Assembly: GCA_031259515.1 (NCBI GenBank)
Contig: JAIRLK010000173.1
Location: 1 to 8,461 of the forward strand
Direction of reading: 5' to 3'
DNA: 8,461 bases
Source: Treponema sp.
GTDB lineage: Bacteria > Spirochaetota > Spirochaetia > Treponematales > Breznakiellaceae
Shown: in pieces, positions 1-7,036 of the stretch
Position numbering within the stretch: the stretch's first letter is position 1
Layout of the letters: each line of letters starts with the position of its first letter
Made by a program: the position numbers and the translations under genes
Notes under the pieces: model-generated
Told to the model about the DNA's origin: nothing
Database searches by the model: none
What the model saw: only the letters and a program-made list of their open reading frames with translations

Positions 1-2
1 CG

Positions 3-2201
3 TTTGTCGAAAAGGGAGCAAAAGCATTAGGTTACCTTATCCACATGATCGCTCAGATAATTATTTTCTTTGAAGTGTTTCAGATGAGGTTGAAAAAAAT
101 GGGCGTCTCGTTTGAGCCGCTTATCGGGACAGTCCGGGATGTATTCGCTTTCATTGTCAGTACCATAAACAGCGCCCTGCCCTTTATACAGAATTTGGGG
201 GCTGCCATTCTGACCGCATTCGGGCCTATCCTGGCGTTTGTGCAGCCGGTACTGGAAGAACTTAAGCGGATTATAGCCGGTGTTTTTTCTTTTCTTTCCG
301 ATATTCTCGAAAAACTAACGCCTGAAATCAGGGATTCAGCGGGTTTTTTTGGCGTGTTAGGCAACATTATCGGTAATCTTATTGGTCCTGTTCTGGCACT
401 TGCGTTTGGGATAAAGGCAATAAATACCGCCATTAAAACAGTAAAAGGTACGATGATTGCGGTAAAGGCTGTTATTGCCGCATTGAAGGCGGCGCAGATA
501 GGATACCTCGCGGTCATGCGCCTTTCTATGGAGGGGAATAAAGCGGCCGCGGCTATGATGAAGCTATATGCTATCCGCATAAAAGCCGTTGCCATAGCTC
601 AAAAGGCGGCGGCTATCGCGGGCAAGGCATGGGCGGCGATTCAAGGGATTATAAATGCTGTCATGGCTGCCAATCCAATCGTGCTTATTATTATAGGAGT
701 AATGGCACTCATAGTGGCCATTGTCTTATTAGTTAAGAATTGGGACAAGGTAAAGGCTGCCTTCGGGAAAGCCGGTGAAGCAATAAAATCAGGGATTGGA
801 AAACTGGGGGGCTTTTTCTCCGGCCTAGGGAAGAAAATATCGGGAGTGTTTGCGGATGCCTTTGGCAAGGTAAAAGAGAAAACGAAGGAGATGCTTGCCG
901 ACTTCCAGGAAAAATACCCGGCCCTTTATGAGACGCTTGCCGCTGTTTTCGGTAAGGTCAAGGAAGTAGTTTCCGCAGTTTTTGGATGGATTAAGAAATA
1001 TTTTTCAGTGGTCTGGCAGTCATTAAAGGCATCTCTGGGGGCATTGTTTGAAGTATTTAAAACCATATTTCTTTCGATTTGGAATGTTATAAAAACAGCA
1101 GGGTTGGGAATATGGAATATCATTAAGACCGTTTTTGATTCCATCAAAAATGTTGTGATGAGCATTCTTAATGTTTTCAAAACAATTTTTACTTCAATAT
1201 GGACTGTCATTAAAACGATTTTTATGACTGTTTTTAATACGGTGCTGTCTATTTTTGATGGGCTTATTTCGATCTGGAAGGGCGACGGGAATATCTTTGT
1301 GAAAATCTGGGAATCCATAAAACTCATATTTTTAAAAGTCTGGCAGGGGATTTTCACCATTGCCAAGGCGGTATGGGACGCCATTATTGCCGTTTGGAAA
1401 AGTATTATTAATGTGTTCCTGACGATACTCGCTGGAATCAAAGCAGTGTTTCTGGCCGCATGGGGAGCGATTAAGAATTACATTCTGGCCGTGGCAGACG
1501 GTATAAAAAGTGTTTGGTTAAGTTTCGCCGCTTTTTTTGGAACCTTATTGAGCGGGATAAAAGCGATAGCCTTGGTTGTTTGGGATGGAATTAAAGGGAT
1601 ATTTTTAGGGGCGGTTGACGCGATAAAATTCGCATGGCAGACTGCCATCAGCTTCATTATAGGACTGTGGGAAGATATAAAAGCCGTATGGACCGGCATT
1701 GTCGGGTTCTTCTCCGGCCTGTGGGAAGCACTTATGCAAGGCCCCGCCGCCGCGATTGAATACATCAAGAACGCCTTCTTCGGCTTGTTTAACTCCATAC
1801 AGGAAAAGCTGTTCGGGTTTATCAACAAAATCAGGGAGGGCTGGGAAAAAGTAGCGGGATTTTTCGGCGGCATCGGGCAGGGTGTGGTGAACTTTTTTAC
1901 CGGCGGCGGAGAGACCGGCAGTGCGGGCGGTATGCAACCGGCCCTGGCCGGCGGCGGGAGCCTTGCCGGTACTGCCATGCAGGCCGCGGCGGCACGGAAC
2001 ACTTATTACAATACCGGCGGCAGCAGCAGTCAGACGATCAACTCAAACGCCACTATCAGCGTAAATGTCCCTCCGGGAACCTCCGCGGAACAAGCGCAGG
2101 CAATATCCCGGCAGGTTGACCACCAGATGCGGAAAACGCTTGCCGACGCCGTCGGAGGCAGCCGGGGCGTCATTCCTTCCCCTGAGGTGCGGAGGTACTG
2201 A
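3..2201 (+). CDS. Phage tail tape-measure protein, 5' end outside window
   Basis: This is the C-terminal part of a tape-measure protein, which lines the tail tube, sets its length and is ejected with the DNA. The frame is open from base 3 with no stop, so the ATG at 45 is almost certainly internal and the N-terminal domain lies upstream of the window. Numbered from that ATG, residues 1-205 are Ala/Ile-rich helix. Residues 207-232 (MAANPIVLIIIGVMALIVAI onward, followed by KNWDKVKAAF) are the hydrophobic segment typical of tape measures. Residues 336-560 are an array of 11- and 7-residue repeats with Trp/Phe and IK at fixed places. Residues 620-670 are Gly/Ala-rich. The end (ISVNVPPGTSAEQAQAISRQ) is a frequent tape-measure C-terminus. 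The stop overlaps the next ATG by one base (TGATG). Base composition swings from about 30% G+C (1081-1260) to 75% (1921-1980). The family call is firm from motifs and context. Confidence 0.93.
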   Translation, partial: FVEKGAKALGYLIHMIAQIIIFFEVFQMRLKKMGVSFEPLIGTVRDVFAFIVSTINSALPFIQNLGAAILTAFGPILAFVQPVLEELKRIIAGVFSFLSDILEKLTPEIRDSAGFFGVLGNIIGNLIGPVLALAFGIKAINTAIKTVKGTMIAVKAVIAALKAAQIGYLAVMRLSMEGNKAAAAMMKLYAIRIKAVAIAQKAAAIAGKAWAAIQGIINAVMAANPIVLIIIGVMALIVAIVLLVKNWDKVKAAFGKAGEAIKSGIGKLGGFFSGLGKKISGVFADAFGKVKEKTKEMLADFQEKYPALYETLAAVFGKVKEVVSAVFGWIKKYFSVVWQSLKASLGALFEVFKTIFLSIWNVIKTAGLGIWNIIKTVFDSIKNVVMSILNVFKTIFTSIWTVIKTIFMTVFNTVLSIFDGLISIWKGDGNIFVKIWESIKLIFLKVWQGIFTIAKAVWDAIIAVWKSIINVFLTILAGIKAVFLAAWGAIKNYILAVADGIKSVWLSFAAFFGTLLSGIKAIALVVWDGIKGIFLGAVDAIKFAWQTAISFIIGLWEDIKAVWTGIVGFFSGLWEALMQGPAAAIEYIKNAFFGLFNSIQEKLFGFINKIREGWEKVAGFFGGIGQGVVNFFTGGGETGSAGGMQPALAGGGSLAGTAMQAAAARNTYYNTGGSSSQTINSNATISVNVPPGTSAEQAQAISRQVDHQMRKTLADAVGGSRGVIPSPEVRRY
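1050..1724 (+). repeat. Hendecad/heptad aromatic repeat array within the tape measure
   Basis: The translation from 1050 divides almost without remainder into 11-residue units such as EVFKTIFLSIW, NVIKTAGLGIW, ESIKLIFLKVW, AGIKAVFLAAW, SGIKAIALVVW and EDIKAVWTGIV, with 7-residue units between some of them (NVVMSIL, DAIIAVW, AFFGTLL, SFIIGLW, GFFSGLW). The consensus is roughly x-x-I-K-x-hydrophobic-F/W-x-x-hydrophobic-W. Periods of 11 and 7 both keep a hydrophobic face on a helix, as in hendecad and heptad coiled coils. Short Trp/Phe-bearing repeats are known in tape measures of lactococcal siphophages. The repeats are degenerate at DNA level. Confidence 0.85.
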
Positions 2202-2857
2202 TGGGTATTATATCTTTTACCTATCCGAAAACCACCAAAAGCATCGGCGGGTTTGCGATAGACGCATTTGTCAGCGAGCACTATTCCCATAGTAACGTCA
2301 TCACGGACATCCCCGTCGAGGACGGGAGTACCGTCAATGATCATGTGGTGAGAAACGCCAATGAGATTCAGATAAAGGCGTTTATCGGAAAGGTGGAATT
2401 TGCCGTATGGGAAGGTCCTTTACCGGAAAGCCGCGCGGATTTGCCGGCAGAAGATCCGAAAGCCCGGATAAAAGCCGCATACCTTGAGCTGTTGCGCCTG
2501 CATGACGGAGGTCTGCCCGTTGACGTGGTAACCGGGCTGGGGACTTTTAACGGCATGGTTATTGCCACCTTCAATATTGACCGTGCCGCGGAAACCGGGG
2601 CGGACCTCCCCTTTGACATGTCATTCAAAAAGGTCCGGATCATAAAAAGCGAAACCGCGACAATCACCGCATCCGGCGCCGCCACAGGGACCGGGGATCA
2701 GACCGGCGGGAGGGCAAACGCCGGTGTTGCGGGAACCACTAAGCCGGAGGAAAAAAGCATCTGGATGCAGGAGGAGTGGAAATATTCGGTCAAGGCCGGC
2801 AAGACGACCCATGAAGAATACCTTGAGAAATGCGACCAAGCGGGGTGGACGCCATGA
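2201..2857 (+). CDS. Dit-like baseplate/tail protein
   Basis: This 218-residue protein is probably a baseplate component at the tube tip. Residues 1-70 carry the pattern of Dit-like phage proteins: an opening strand (ISFTYPKTTKSIGGFAIDAF), then H-S-H-S-NVITDIPVEDG-STVNDHVVRNANEIQIKAFIGKV, matching the family's 'PVEDG ... DHV ... P.I.I.G' signature. Residues 85-155 (LELLRLHDGGLPVDVVTGLGTFNGMVIATFNIDR) fit the second half of the fold, with the recurrent 'L..L...g.p..V.T....y..m.i....' layout. Residues 165-190 are a Gly/Thr linker and the last 30 residues are a polar tail (WMQEEWKYSVKAG...AGWTP) that I do not recognise. The start is the ATG at 2201, with GGAGG at 2191-2195 and a one-base overlap with the tape-measure stop. 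The family call rests on memory of the motif and on position after the tape measure. Confidence 0.75.
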   Translation: MGIISFTYPKTTKSIGGFAIDAFVSEHYSHSNVITDIPVEDGSTVNDHVVRNANEIQIKAFIGKVEFAVWEGPLPESRADLPAEDPKARIKAAYLELLRLHDGGLPVDVVTGLGTFNGMVIATFNIDRAAETGADLPFDMSFKKVRIIKSETATITASGAATGTGDQTGGRANAGVAGTTKPEEKSIWMQEEWKYSVKAGKTTHEEYLEKCDQAGWTP

Positions 2858-3204
2858 AATTGCTTGAAAGCATCACTATCCCCCTGGATACTGCGGCCTC
2901 AGTCGCCCGCTGGGAAATGAAGGCGGATCTCTCCGGTCAGCGGTACGGGTTTTATTTCGACTACAATACCCTGCAGGAAGCCTGGTTTATGGCTATTTCA
3001 GACCGGAACGGTGAGCTGCTACTGGGCGGCATCCGGCTGGTCCCCGGCGTCTTTTTCCTGGAGAAATACCATGCCGGCGTTCCGGCATTGCCTCCGGGGG
3101 AATTGTGGCTCATGGATATTGAAGGGAAACTGGCCACCGCCGAAGTAACCCGGTATAACCCGCATACCCGGTTTGCCCTGACTTACACGATTTACGGAGA
3201 ATAG
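2854..3204 (+). CDS. Small baseplate plug-like protein
   Basis: This 116-residue beta-rich protein resembles the small family that includes the baseplate plug of the cyanophage Pam3 (gp18). Visible traits are the opening ESITIPL, the central YGFYFDYNTLQEAWFMAISD segment (residues 31-50), then NGELLLGGIRLVPG (52-65) and LPPGELWLMDIEG (79-91), which match that family's 'L....Y.f...yn.....W.l.l.d..g..l..g..l..g..L........lP.G.L...d'. In the known structure the plug closes the tube next to the hub, and placement here just before the hub agrees. I take the ATG at 2854 (ATGA overlap with the previous stop) rather than the in-frame ATG at 2830, because the overlap is the usual coupling arrangement and the extra eight residues add nothing recognisable. 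A weak GGGG-rich site lies at 2842-2848. The link to Pam3 is from recall, not from a search. Confidence 0.65.
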   Translation: MKLLESITIPLDTAASVARWEMKADLSGQRYGFYFDYNTLQEAWFMAISDRNGELLLGGIRLVPGVFFLEKYHAGVPALPPGELWLMDIEGKLATAEVTRYNPHTRFALTYTIYGE

Positions 3205-3207
3205 CGC

Positions 3208-4047
3208 ATGGCATTTATACGGAAGGTGGAAGTAACCGTCGGCCCCAAAGGCGGGGAAGGGTTCAAGATAGACGGCCTTAAGATCGCATTCAATATCGAG
3301 AAAACGGACAGTCCCGATCCGAACAAAGGCAAAATCCAGATTTACAACTTGTCCGAGAGTACTTCGGCAAAGGTTACGGTGGCCAAGAACCACATTACTT
3401 TGAAAGCGGGATACCTCGACGAGACCATCGGGGCAATCTTTTTCGGGGATGTGCTTGACGGGCGGCGGTATAAAGACGGGCAGGATTATTGCACTGAGCT
3501 TGAGGTGTTTGACGGACGGACATCGGTGATGTCAGGCCATATTTCTGTTTCCTATGCGAAAGGGACTGAGACCCGCACTGTTGCCCAGGCGTTCCTTGAC
3601 GCCCTGGGGATGCCGTTCAAGGGGCTTGAGCATATTCCGGCCGGGGAATCATATCCCCATGGCTATTGTTATATCGGAATGGCCGGCGACGGTCTTCGGG
3701 ATGTGCTGAACCGTTATGGCCTCATGTACACGGTCCAGAACGAGATGATCTATATCATCAGGCCCGGAGAGGCCGCGGATAAGACAGGACTCCGGCTCAC
3801 CCCATCTACAGGGCTGCTCACCACCCCGCAGCCGGTTTCGGACAAAACCGGTGAAGGGGACGAGGCGGCCGAAGCGAGTAACCGGTGGAAATTTGCCACG
3901 ATGCTTTTCCCTGAACTTATACCGGGGGCCGCCTGCAAGGTTGAATCTTCTACCCTCAACAAAGAGGTGATTATCAGAAAAGCGGGCTATTCCGGTGACA
4001 ACTGGGGCGGTGATTATCAGATTGATATTGAGGGGGAAGTGGCGTAA
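3208..4047 (+). CDS. Baseplate hub protein (T4 gp27-like)
   Basis: This 279-residue protein is probably the trimeric hub that joins the tail tube to the spike. Residues 1-75 are a typical hub start: RKVEVTVGPKGGEGFKIDGLKIAFNIEKTD, then 'PDPNKGKIQIYNLSESTSAKV', a pattern ('NkakI.IyNLs..t') seen in many phage hub proteins. It continues with ITLKAGYLDETIGAIFFGDV (about 61-80), the 'l.aGY......if.Gdv' strand pair. Residues 120-185 (RTVAQAFLDALGMPF...GYCYIGMAGDGLRDVLNRYGLMYTVQNEMIYIIRPG) correspond to the second hub domain with its 'L..l....gl.y.v.ngv.yI' ending. Residues 200-228 form a charged linker, and the last 50 residues resume beta strands. No lysozyme or peptidase domain is present. The ATG is preceded by GGAGA at 3196-3200 and lies three bases after the plug stop; the spike gene follows with a one-base overlap, as expected for hub then spike. 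Confidence 0.75.
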   Translation: MAFIRKVEVTVGPKGGEGFKIDGLKIAFNIEKTDSPDPNKGKIQIYNLSESTSAKVTVAKNHITLKAGYLDETIGAIFFGDVLDGRRYKDGQDYCTELEVFDGRTSVMSGHISVSYAKGTETRTVAQAFLDALGMPFKGLEHIPAGESYPHGYCYIGMAGDGLRDVLNRYGLMYTVQNEMIYIIRPGEAADKTGLRLTPSTGLLTTPQPVSDKTGEGDEAAEASNRWKFATMLFPELIPGAACKVESSTLNKEVIIRKAGYSGDNWGGDYQIDIEGEVA

Positions 4048-4925
4048 TGGACGAACTGAACCGGCTGCTCAAGGAGAGCTTTGAGTATAACATGGCCAAC
4101 ATTCACACCTCATTCCCCGGCAAAGTGGTACGGTATGATCCCAAAACCCGCAGGGCGGACATACAGCCGTCCCTCAAGCGGCGGCTCCCCGACGGCAGCT
4201 TTGCGGATTTTCCTGAAATTCCCGATGTCCCTGTTCTTTTTACGGGAACATCAAAATATACGATCCATATCCCCCTGGAAAAGGGCGACGAGGTAGAGGT
4301 CAGGGTATGCGAAAGGAGTACCGACATTTGGCGTGATTCCGGTGACCAGGGCATAGAAGATACCGATCCGCGGCGGTTCAATTTACAGGATTGTTATGCC
4401 AGCCCGGGTTTGCAGCCGGTACACTTTATACCGGCAACAGAAAACGGTTTGCAAATACTTCATCATGATGCTTTTGATGGTAATTTTATCTCCCAGGTGT
4501 TAATGGATGACAATAAAATTGAAGCCAAATACAAAGCAAAATCCACGGCGCTTATGGAAGATGATCATGTAAGAGCCTATACCGAAAAATGCTCGGTAGA
4601 CATGACCAAAGGGAACATCCAGGCCAAAAACGGTAAAGACGAGATCACGATGATGGATGGGGACGTCGACATAAAAAGTCCAACTCCAATCGGTATCAAG
4701 GGAACGGAAACCATATTGGGCAACGGGGTCTTACAGCCGTACTGGAAGGCGGAAACGAATGCCTGGAAGCAATGGCCGATGTTTATCCCTCCGGTTCCCT
4801 GGCCTGCGGGAATGCCTGTCCCTCCGGCTCCGCCTATTATTTGTATGGCGCTTAATGGGCTCAGAGATGCCATAGCGGCAGCAGATGCCGCCGCACAAGC
4901 GAACGGCGCTAAATCAATAAAATAA
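4047..4925 (+). CDS. Membrane-piercing spike protein, Gp138 N-terminal domain
   Basis: This 292-residue protein is the central needle that pierces the host membrane when the sheath contracts. Residues 18-124 match the Gp138 N-terminal (OB-fold) domain of phage phi92: GKVVRYDPKTRRADIQPSLK, PDGSFADFPEIPDVPVLFTG, IHIPLEKGDEVEVRVCERS, W95, then RRFNLQDCYASPGLQP. Residues 130-235 are short alternating strands with Gly/Asn/Asp turns (AKNGKDEITMMDGDVDIKSP), consistent with a three-stranded beta-helix. The end is unusual: a Pro/Trp-rich stretch (243-263, PPVPWPAGMPVPPAPP) followed by an Ala-rich helix (about 269-289). No H-x-H iron-binding tip, known from phi92 gp138, is visible. G+C falls to about 36% over 4441-4560, against about 54% over 4141-4260, so the C-terminal half may have a different history. 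The ATG overlaps the hub stop (TAATG) and has AGGGGGAA at 4031-4038. Confidence 0.87.
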   Translation: MDELNRLLKESFEYNMANIHTSFPGKVVRYDPKTRRADIQPSLKRRLPDGSFADFPEIPDVPVLFTGTSKYTIHIPLEKGDEVEVRVCERSTDIWRDSGDQGIEDTDPRRFNLQDCYASPGLQPVHFIPATENGLQILHHDAFDGNFISQVLMDDNKIEAKYKAKSTALMEDDHVRAYTEKCSVDMTKGNIQAKNGKDEITMMDGDVDIKSPTPIGIKGTETILGNGVLQPYWKAETNAWKQWPMFIPPVPWPAGMPVPPAPPIICMALNGLRDAIAAADAAAQANGAKSIK

Positions 4926-4937
4926 GGAAGAATTAAT

Positions 4938-5204
4938 ATGACAATGGATCATTCAGCTTTGGCAACTGCGATATACAACGAAATGAGAATGGAGTATTGG
5001 CCTGATACCGTGATTCCATCGGAAGCGGAACACGAGACAAAAAGATATTACAGTGTAATAGCCAGGGCTTTAACAAATTACTTTGGCGGTTATTTTGACG
5101 GTCTGGGAACCTCCCTTTCTAATAAGCTCGAAGAAGCGTTAGCTGAACATATACAGCAGTATCATTCCGCTGGCGAGTCGGATGAAACAAACGGAGGCGG
5201 CTGA
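4938..5204 (+). CDS. Small protein of unknown function between spike and sheath initiator
   Basis: I do not recognise this 88-residue protein with confidence. It is acidic and predicted mostly helical: an N-terminal helix (HSALATAIYNEMRMEYW), a loop (PDTVIPSEAEHE), a second helix (TKRYYSVIARALTNYFGGYF), a Leu-rich helix (GLGTSLSNKLEEALAEHIQQ) and a short Ser/Gly tail. No signal peptide or membrane span is seen. Many contractile phages have a small helical protein at this place whose layout ('..LA.AI.......n......y...ia.ai..yi') resembles this one, so a minor baseplate or chaperone role is possible but unproven. The start is well supported by AAGGAAG at 4924-4930, seven bases before the ATG; a second in-frame ATG at 4944 is less well spaced. 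G+C over 4921-5100 is about 39%, below the genes on either side. The next gene's Shine-Dalgarno lies inside the end of this one. Confidence 0.8.
   Translation: MTMDHSALATAIYNEMRMEYWPDTVIPSEAEHETKRYYSVIARALTNYFGGYFDGLGTSLSNKLEEALAEHIQQYHSAGESDETNGGG
5193..5197 (+). promoter_or_regulatory. Shine-Dalgarno GGAGG that decides a GTG start
   Basis: GGAGG lies eight bases before the GTG at 5206 and inside the last codons of the upstream gene. The alternative in-frame ATG at 5182 has no purine-rich site before it. This supports initiation at GTG immediately after the upstream TGA (5202-5204). Confidence 0.75.
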
Positions 5205-5205
5205 G

Positions 5206-5580
5206 GTGAAAAGTTTTGCCATTGATCCGCAGAGCAATACTTTTTCCCGTCAAAACGGCCGGATGCGGTACACCCGGGATGAACTTGAACATCTCTGCCA
5301 GGTGATACGGCATGAAATATCCCTGTTTTACGGCGAATGGTTTATGGACAGCAGCAAGGGTATCCCCTATTTTCCTACATCAGACAGCAAGTCTGAACAC
5401 CGGATAATCCTGGAAACAGCGCTGCGGACAAAAGTCAGCGGTATCAAGGGAGTTAAAAGAATCATATATTTCAGGTCGGCGCTTGACCGGAGCACGCGGC
5501 TGTTCACGGTTGATTTCGCGATTATGAGCGAGTACGGGGAATTCGAAAGTTCCTGGACAAACAACAGGGGAGTAAAGTGA
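5206..5580 (+). CDS. Sheath initiator / baseplate wedge protein (gp25- or DUF2634-like)
   Basis: This 124-residue protein (from the GTG start) is probably the gp25-like factor that nucleates sheath polymerisation at the baseplate and contacts the J-like wedge protein. The family signature is clear: LCQVIRHEISLFYGEWFMDSSKGIPYF (residues 30-56), equivalent to the 'v.q.i...l....GEWfld...GipY' of this group, then ILETALRTKVSGIKGVKRIIYFRSALDRSTRLFTVDFAIMSEYGE, the 'l...i..ipGV..i.....e.d...r.l.v.f.v.t..Ge' half. GEW at 43-45 and GIPY at 52-55 are intact. Starting at the in-frame ATG 5182 would add eight residues overlapping the upstream gene without a binding site, so GTG 5206 is preferred. It overlaps the J-like gene at TGATG. 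Position directly before J is the standard order. Confidence 0.85.
   Translation: MKSFAIDPQSNTFSRQNGRMRYTRDELEHLCQVIRHEISLFYGEWFMDSSKGIPYFPTSDSKSEHRIILETALRTKVSGIKGVKRIIYFRSALDRSTRLFTVDFAIMSEYGEFESSWTNNRGVK
5566..5572 (+). promoter_or_regulatory. Shine-Dalgarno favouring ATG 5580 over GTG 5577
   Basis: AGGGGAG lies seven bases before ATG 5580 but only four before the adjacent in-frame GTG 5577. The spacing and the TGATG overlap with the previous stop both favour the ATG. Confidence 0.65.
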
Positions 5581-7034
5581 TGGAATACGGCCTTACCGAT
5601 AAAGGTTTTGTGGTCAAACCGTTCCAGGTCATTCTTGAGGAAGAACGGGAAGCCTGGAAAAAGGCATTTGGCTATGACATCGACACTTCAAGCGAATCCC
5701 CCGAAGGGGCGTATATCGGCAATCAGACCATTAAAATAACGCAGCTCTGGGAAATGTTCGGCGGTCTCTGGGCCGCGGGTGACGCAGACTCCGCCTCCGG
5801 GGTGTACCTGGACCGGTTGGCAAGCTTTGTAAATGTTCTGCGCCTCCCTGCGGAAGCTACCAGGGTGTATGCGGCCCTTTGGGGAGATGAGGGGACACCG
5901 GTCTTAGCGGGGCATCAGGCGAAACTTGGCACCGGGGAATTATTTGCCCTGCAAAGCTCTGTGGTATTGGGTCGTGAAAGCCTTTTGGGGTTTGTCTTTA
6001 AGATTGCTGAAATTACGGAGGGCGCCTATTCATTTCAGATAAACGGGGAAACCATATTCTGTATTGCCGCAGGGGGTGATACCGGGGAGACCATACAGGG
6101 CGCATTGTTTGACCAGATAGAGGCCGTATTCCCCGGCGAATATACCGCGGTGAATAACGGGACCGACGGCATGGAGATTCATTCCGAAGTTGGCATTGTC
6201 CCCTTTGCCCTTTTTTGCAATGACCCGAAAATCGAGATCGTCACGCTCGGCGCTCTGGGGATTTACCGCGCTGCAGAGCCGGGGCCCACCTTTGCGGCAA
6301 TAGGGACGCTCAATACAATCGTGTCGAATGTGAACGGCCTTGACCGCATTATAAATTACGCGACCGGCATTACCGGTAGGACGGTGGAAAGTGACGCAGA
6401 GCTGCGGATTGAAAAAAACAACCGCCAGAAACAGGCCAGCGGGAATGAGATCGCCATTGAGAACGAAATCAAAAAACTGTCCGGAGTCCTGTTTGCGAAG
6501 GTATACTCCAACCGGCAAGCGGTAGCAGTAAAGGGGCGGCCCCCGAAATGTTTTGAGGCTATTGTGGTGGGAGGAGTTGACTGGGAAATAGCGGAAACTA
6601 TTTTTCTGAAAGGCCCTGCCGGCATAGAAGCGTTCGGCTCTACCCTGATTACCGTTAAAGATGCCGAAGGTTTTCCATGGGAGATAGGATTTTCCCGGCC
6701 TGAAAACCGGTTTATCTGGCTCAGGATAGCGTACAGCAAAAATGCGGAAGAACCATTCCCGCTTGCCGGCGAGGAGATGATCAAAGACAACATCGATGCC
6801 TGGGGCGCGAAACATCAGGACGTAGGTACTGATTTTGTGTTTCAGAAACTCTTGCGGCCGGTTTATGACGTGGCCGGCATAGCCTTTGCGAATATTACCG
6901 TAGCGGTAACCAATGATTTAACACCTCCCAATGATGAAGACTATGCGGCGGCGAATATTGCCATAACCGAGCGGCAGATCGCCCTCATTGATAAAACCAG
7001 AATAACGGTTACGCAGCTTACGGAGGAAGTTTGA
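5580..7034 (+). CDS. Baseplate J-like wedge protein
   Basis: This 484-residue protein is the large wedge subunit of the baseplate (P2 gpJ / Mu gp47 / T4 gp6 family). The N-terminus has the usual signature: VKPFQVILEEEREAWKKAFG, SSESPEGAYIGNQTIKITQLWEMFGGLW, DADSASGVYLDRLASFVNVLRLPAEATRVYAALWG, with the 'D.A.G.yLD.La...G..R..a' core at about 67-90. The middle (105-240) is a beta-rich insert. The Baseplate_J core follows at about 245-300: GPTFAAIGTLNTIVSNVNGLDRIINYATGITGRTVESDAELRIEKNNRQ, with the conserved 'G..vesD.elR.R' (VESDAELRIEK) element, then NEIAIENEIKKLSGVLFAKVYSN ('i...i..l.GV..v.v..N'). Length is in the usual range for the family. It ends four bases after the TTG at 7031, and the next gene's Shine-Dalgarno is inside its last codons. 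Family assignment is firm. Confidence 0.9.
   Translation: MEYGLTDKGFVVKPFQVILEEEREAWKKAFGYDIDTSSESPEGAYIGNQTIKITQLWEMFGGLWAAGDADSASGVYLDRLASFVNVLRLPAEATRVYAALWGDEGTPVLAGHQAKLGTGELFALQSSVVLGRESLLGFVFKIAEITEGAYSFQINGETIFCIAAGGDTGETIQGALFDQIEAVFPGEYTAVNNGTDGMEIHSEVGIVPFALFCNDPKIEIVTLGALGIYRAAEPGPTFAAIGTLNTIVSNVNGLDRIINYATGITGRTVESDAELRIEKNNRQKQASGNEIAIENEIKKLSGVLFAKVYSNRQAVAVKGRPPKCFEAIVVGGVDWEIAETIFLKGPAGIEAFGSTLITVKDAEGFPWEIGFSRPENRFIWLRIAYSKNAEEPFPLAGEEMIKDNIDAWGAKHQDVGTDFVFQKLLRPVYDVAGIAFANITVAVTNDLTPPNDEDYAAANIAITERQIALIDKTRITVTQLTEEV
7022..7029 (+). promoter_or_regulatory. Shine-Dalgarno favouring ATG 7037 over TTG 7031
   Basis: GGAGGAAG lies seven bases before ATG 7037 and one base before the in-frame TTG 7031. 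The spacing makes TTG unlikely, so the start is placed at the ATG just after the upstream stop. Confidence 0.65.
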
Positions 7035-7036
7035 GA

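Noticed and set aside
45..47. ATG at 45 as the true start of the tape-measure gene.
   Set aside because: The frame is open back to base 3 and encodes a plausible helical sequence (FVEKGAKALGYLIH). There is no Shine-Dalgarno before 45, and the N-terminal part of a tape measure would be missing.
6030..6815. Long open frame of 261 codons on the minus strand opposite the J-like gene.
   Set aside because: It lies entirely inside a gene with strong family motifs, has no recognisable domain, and its composition is that of an antisense shadow. The same holds for the other minus-strand frames, for example 80-595 and 926-1441.
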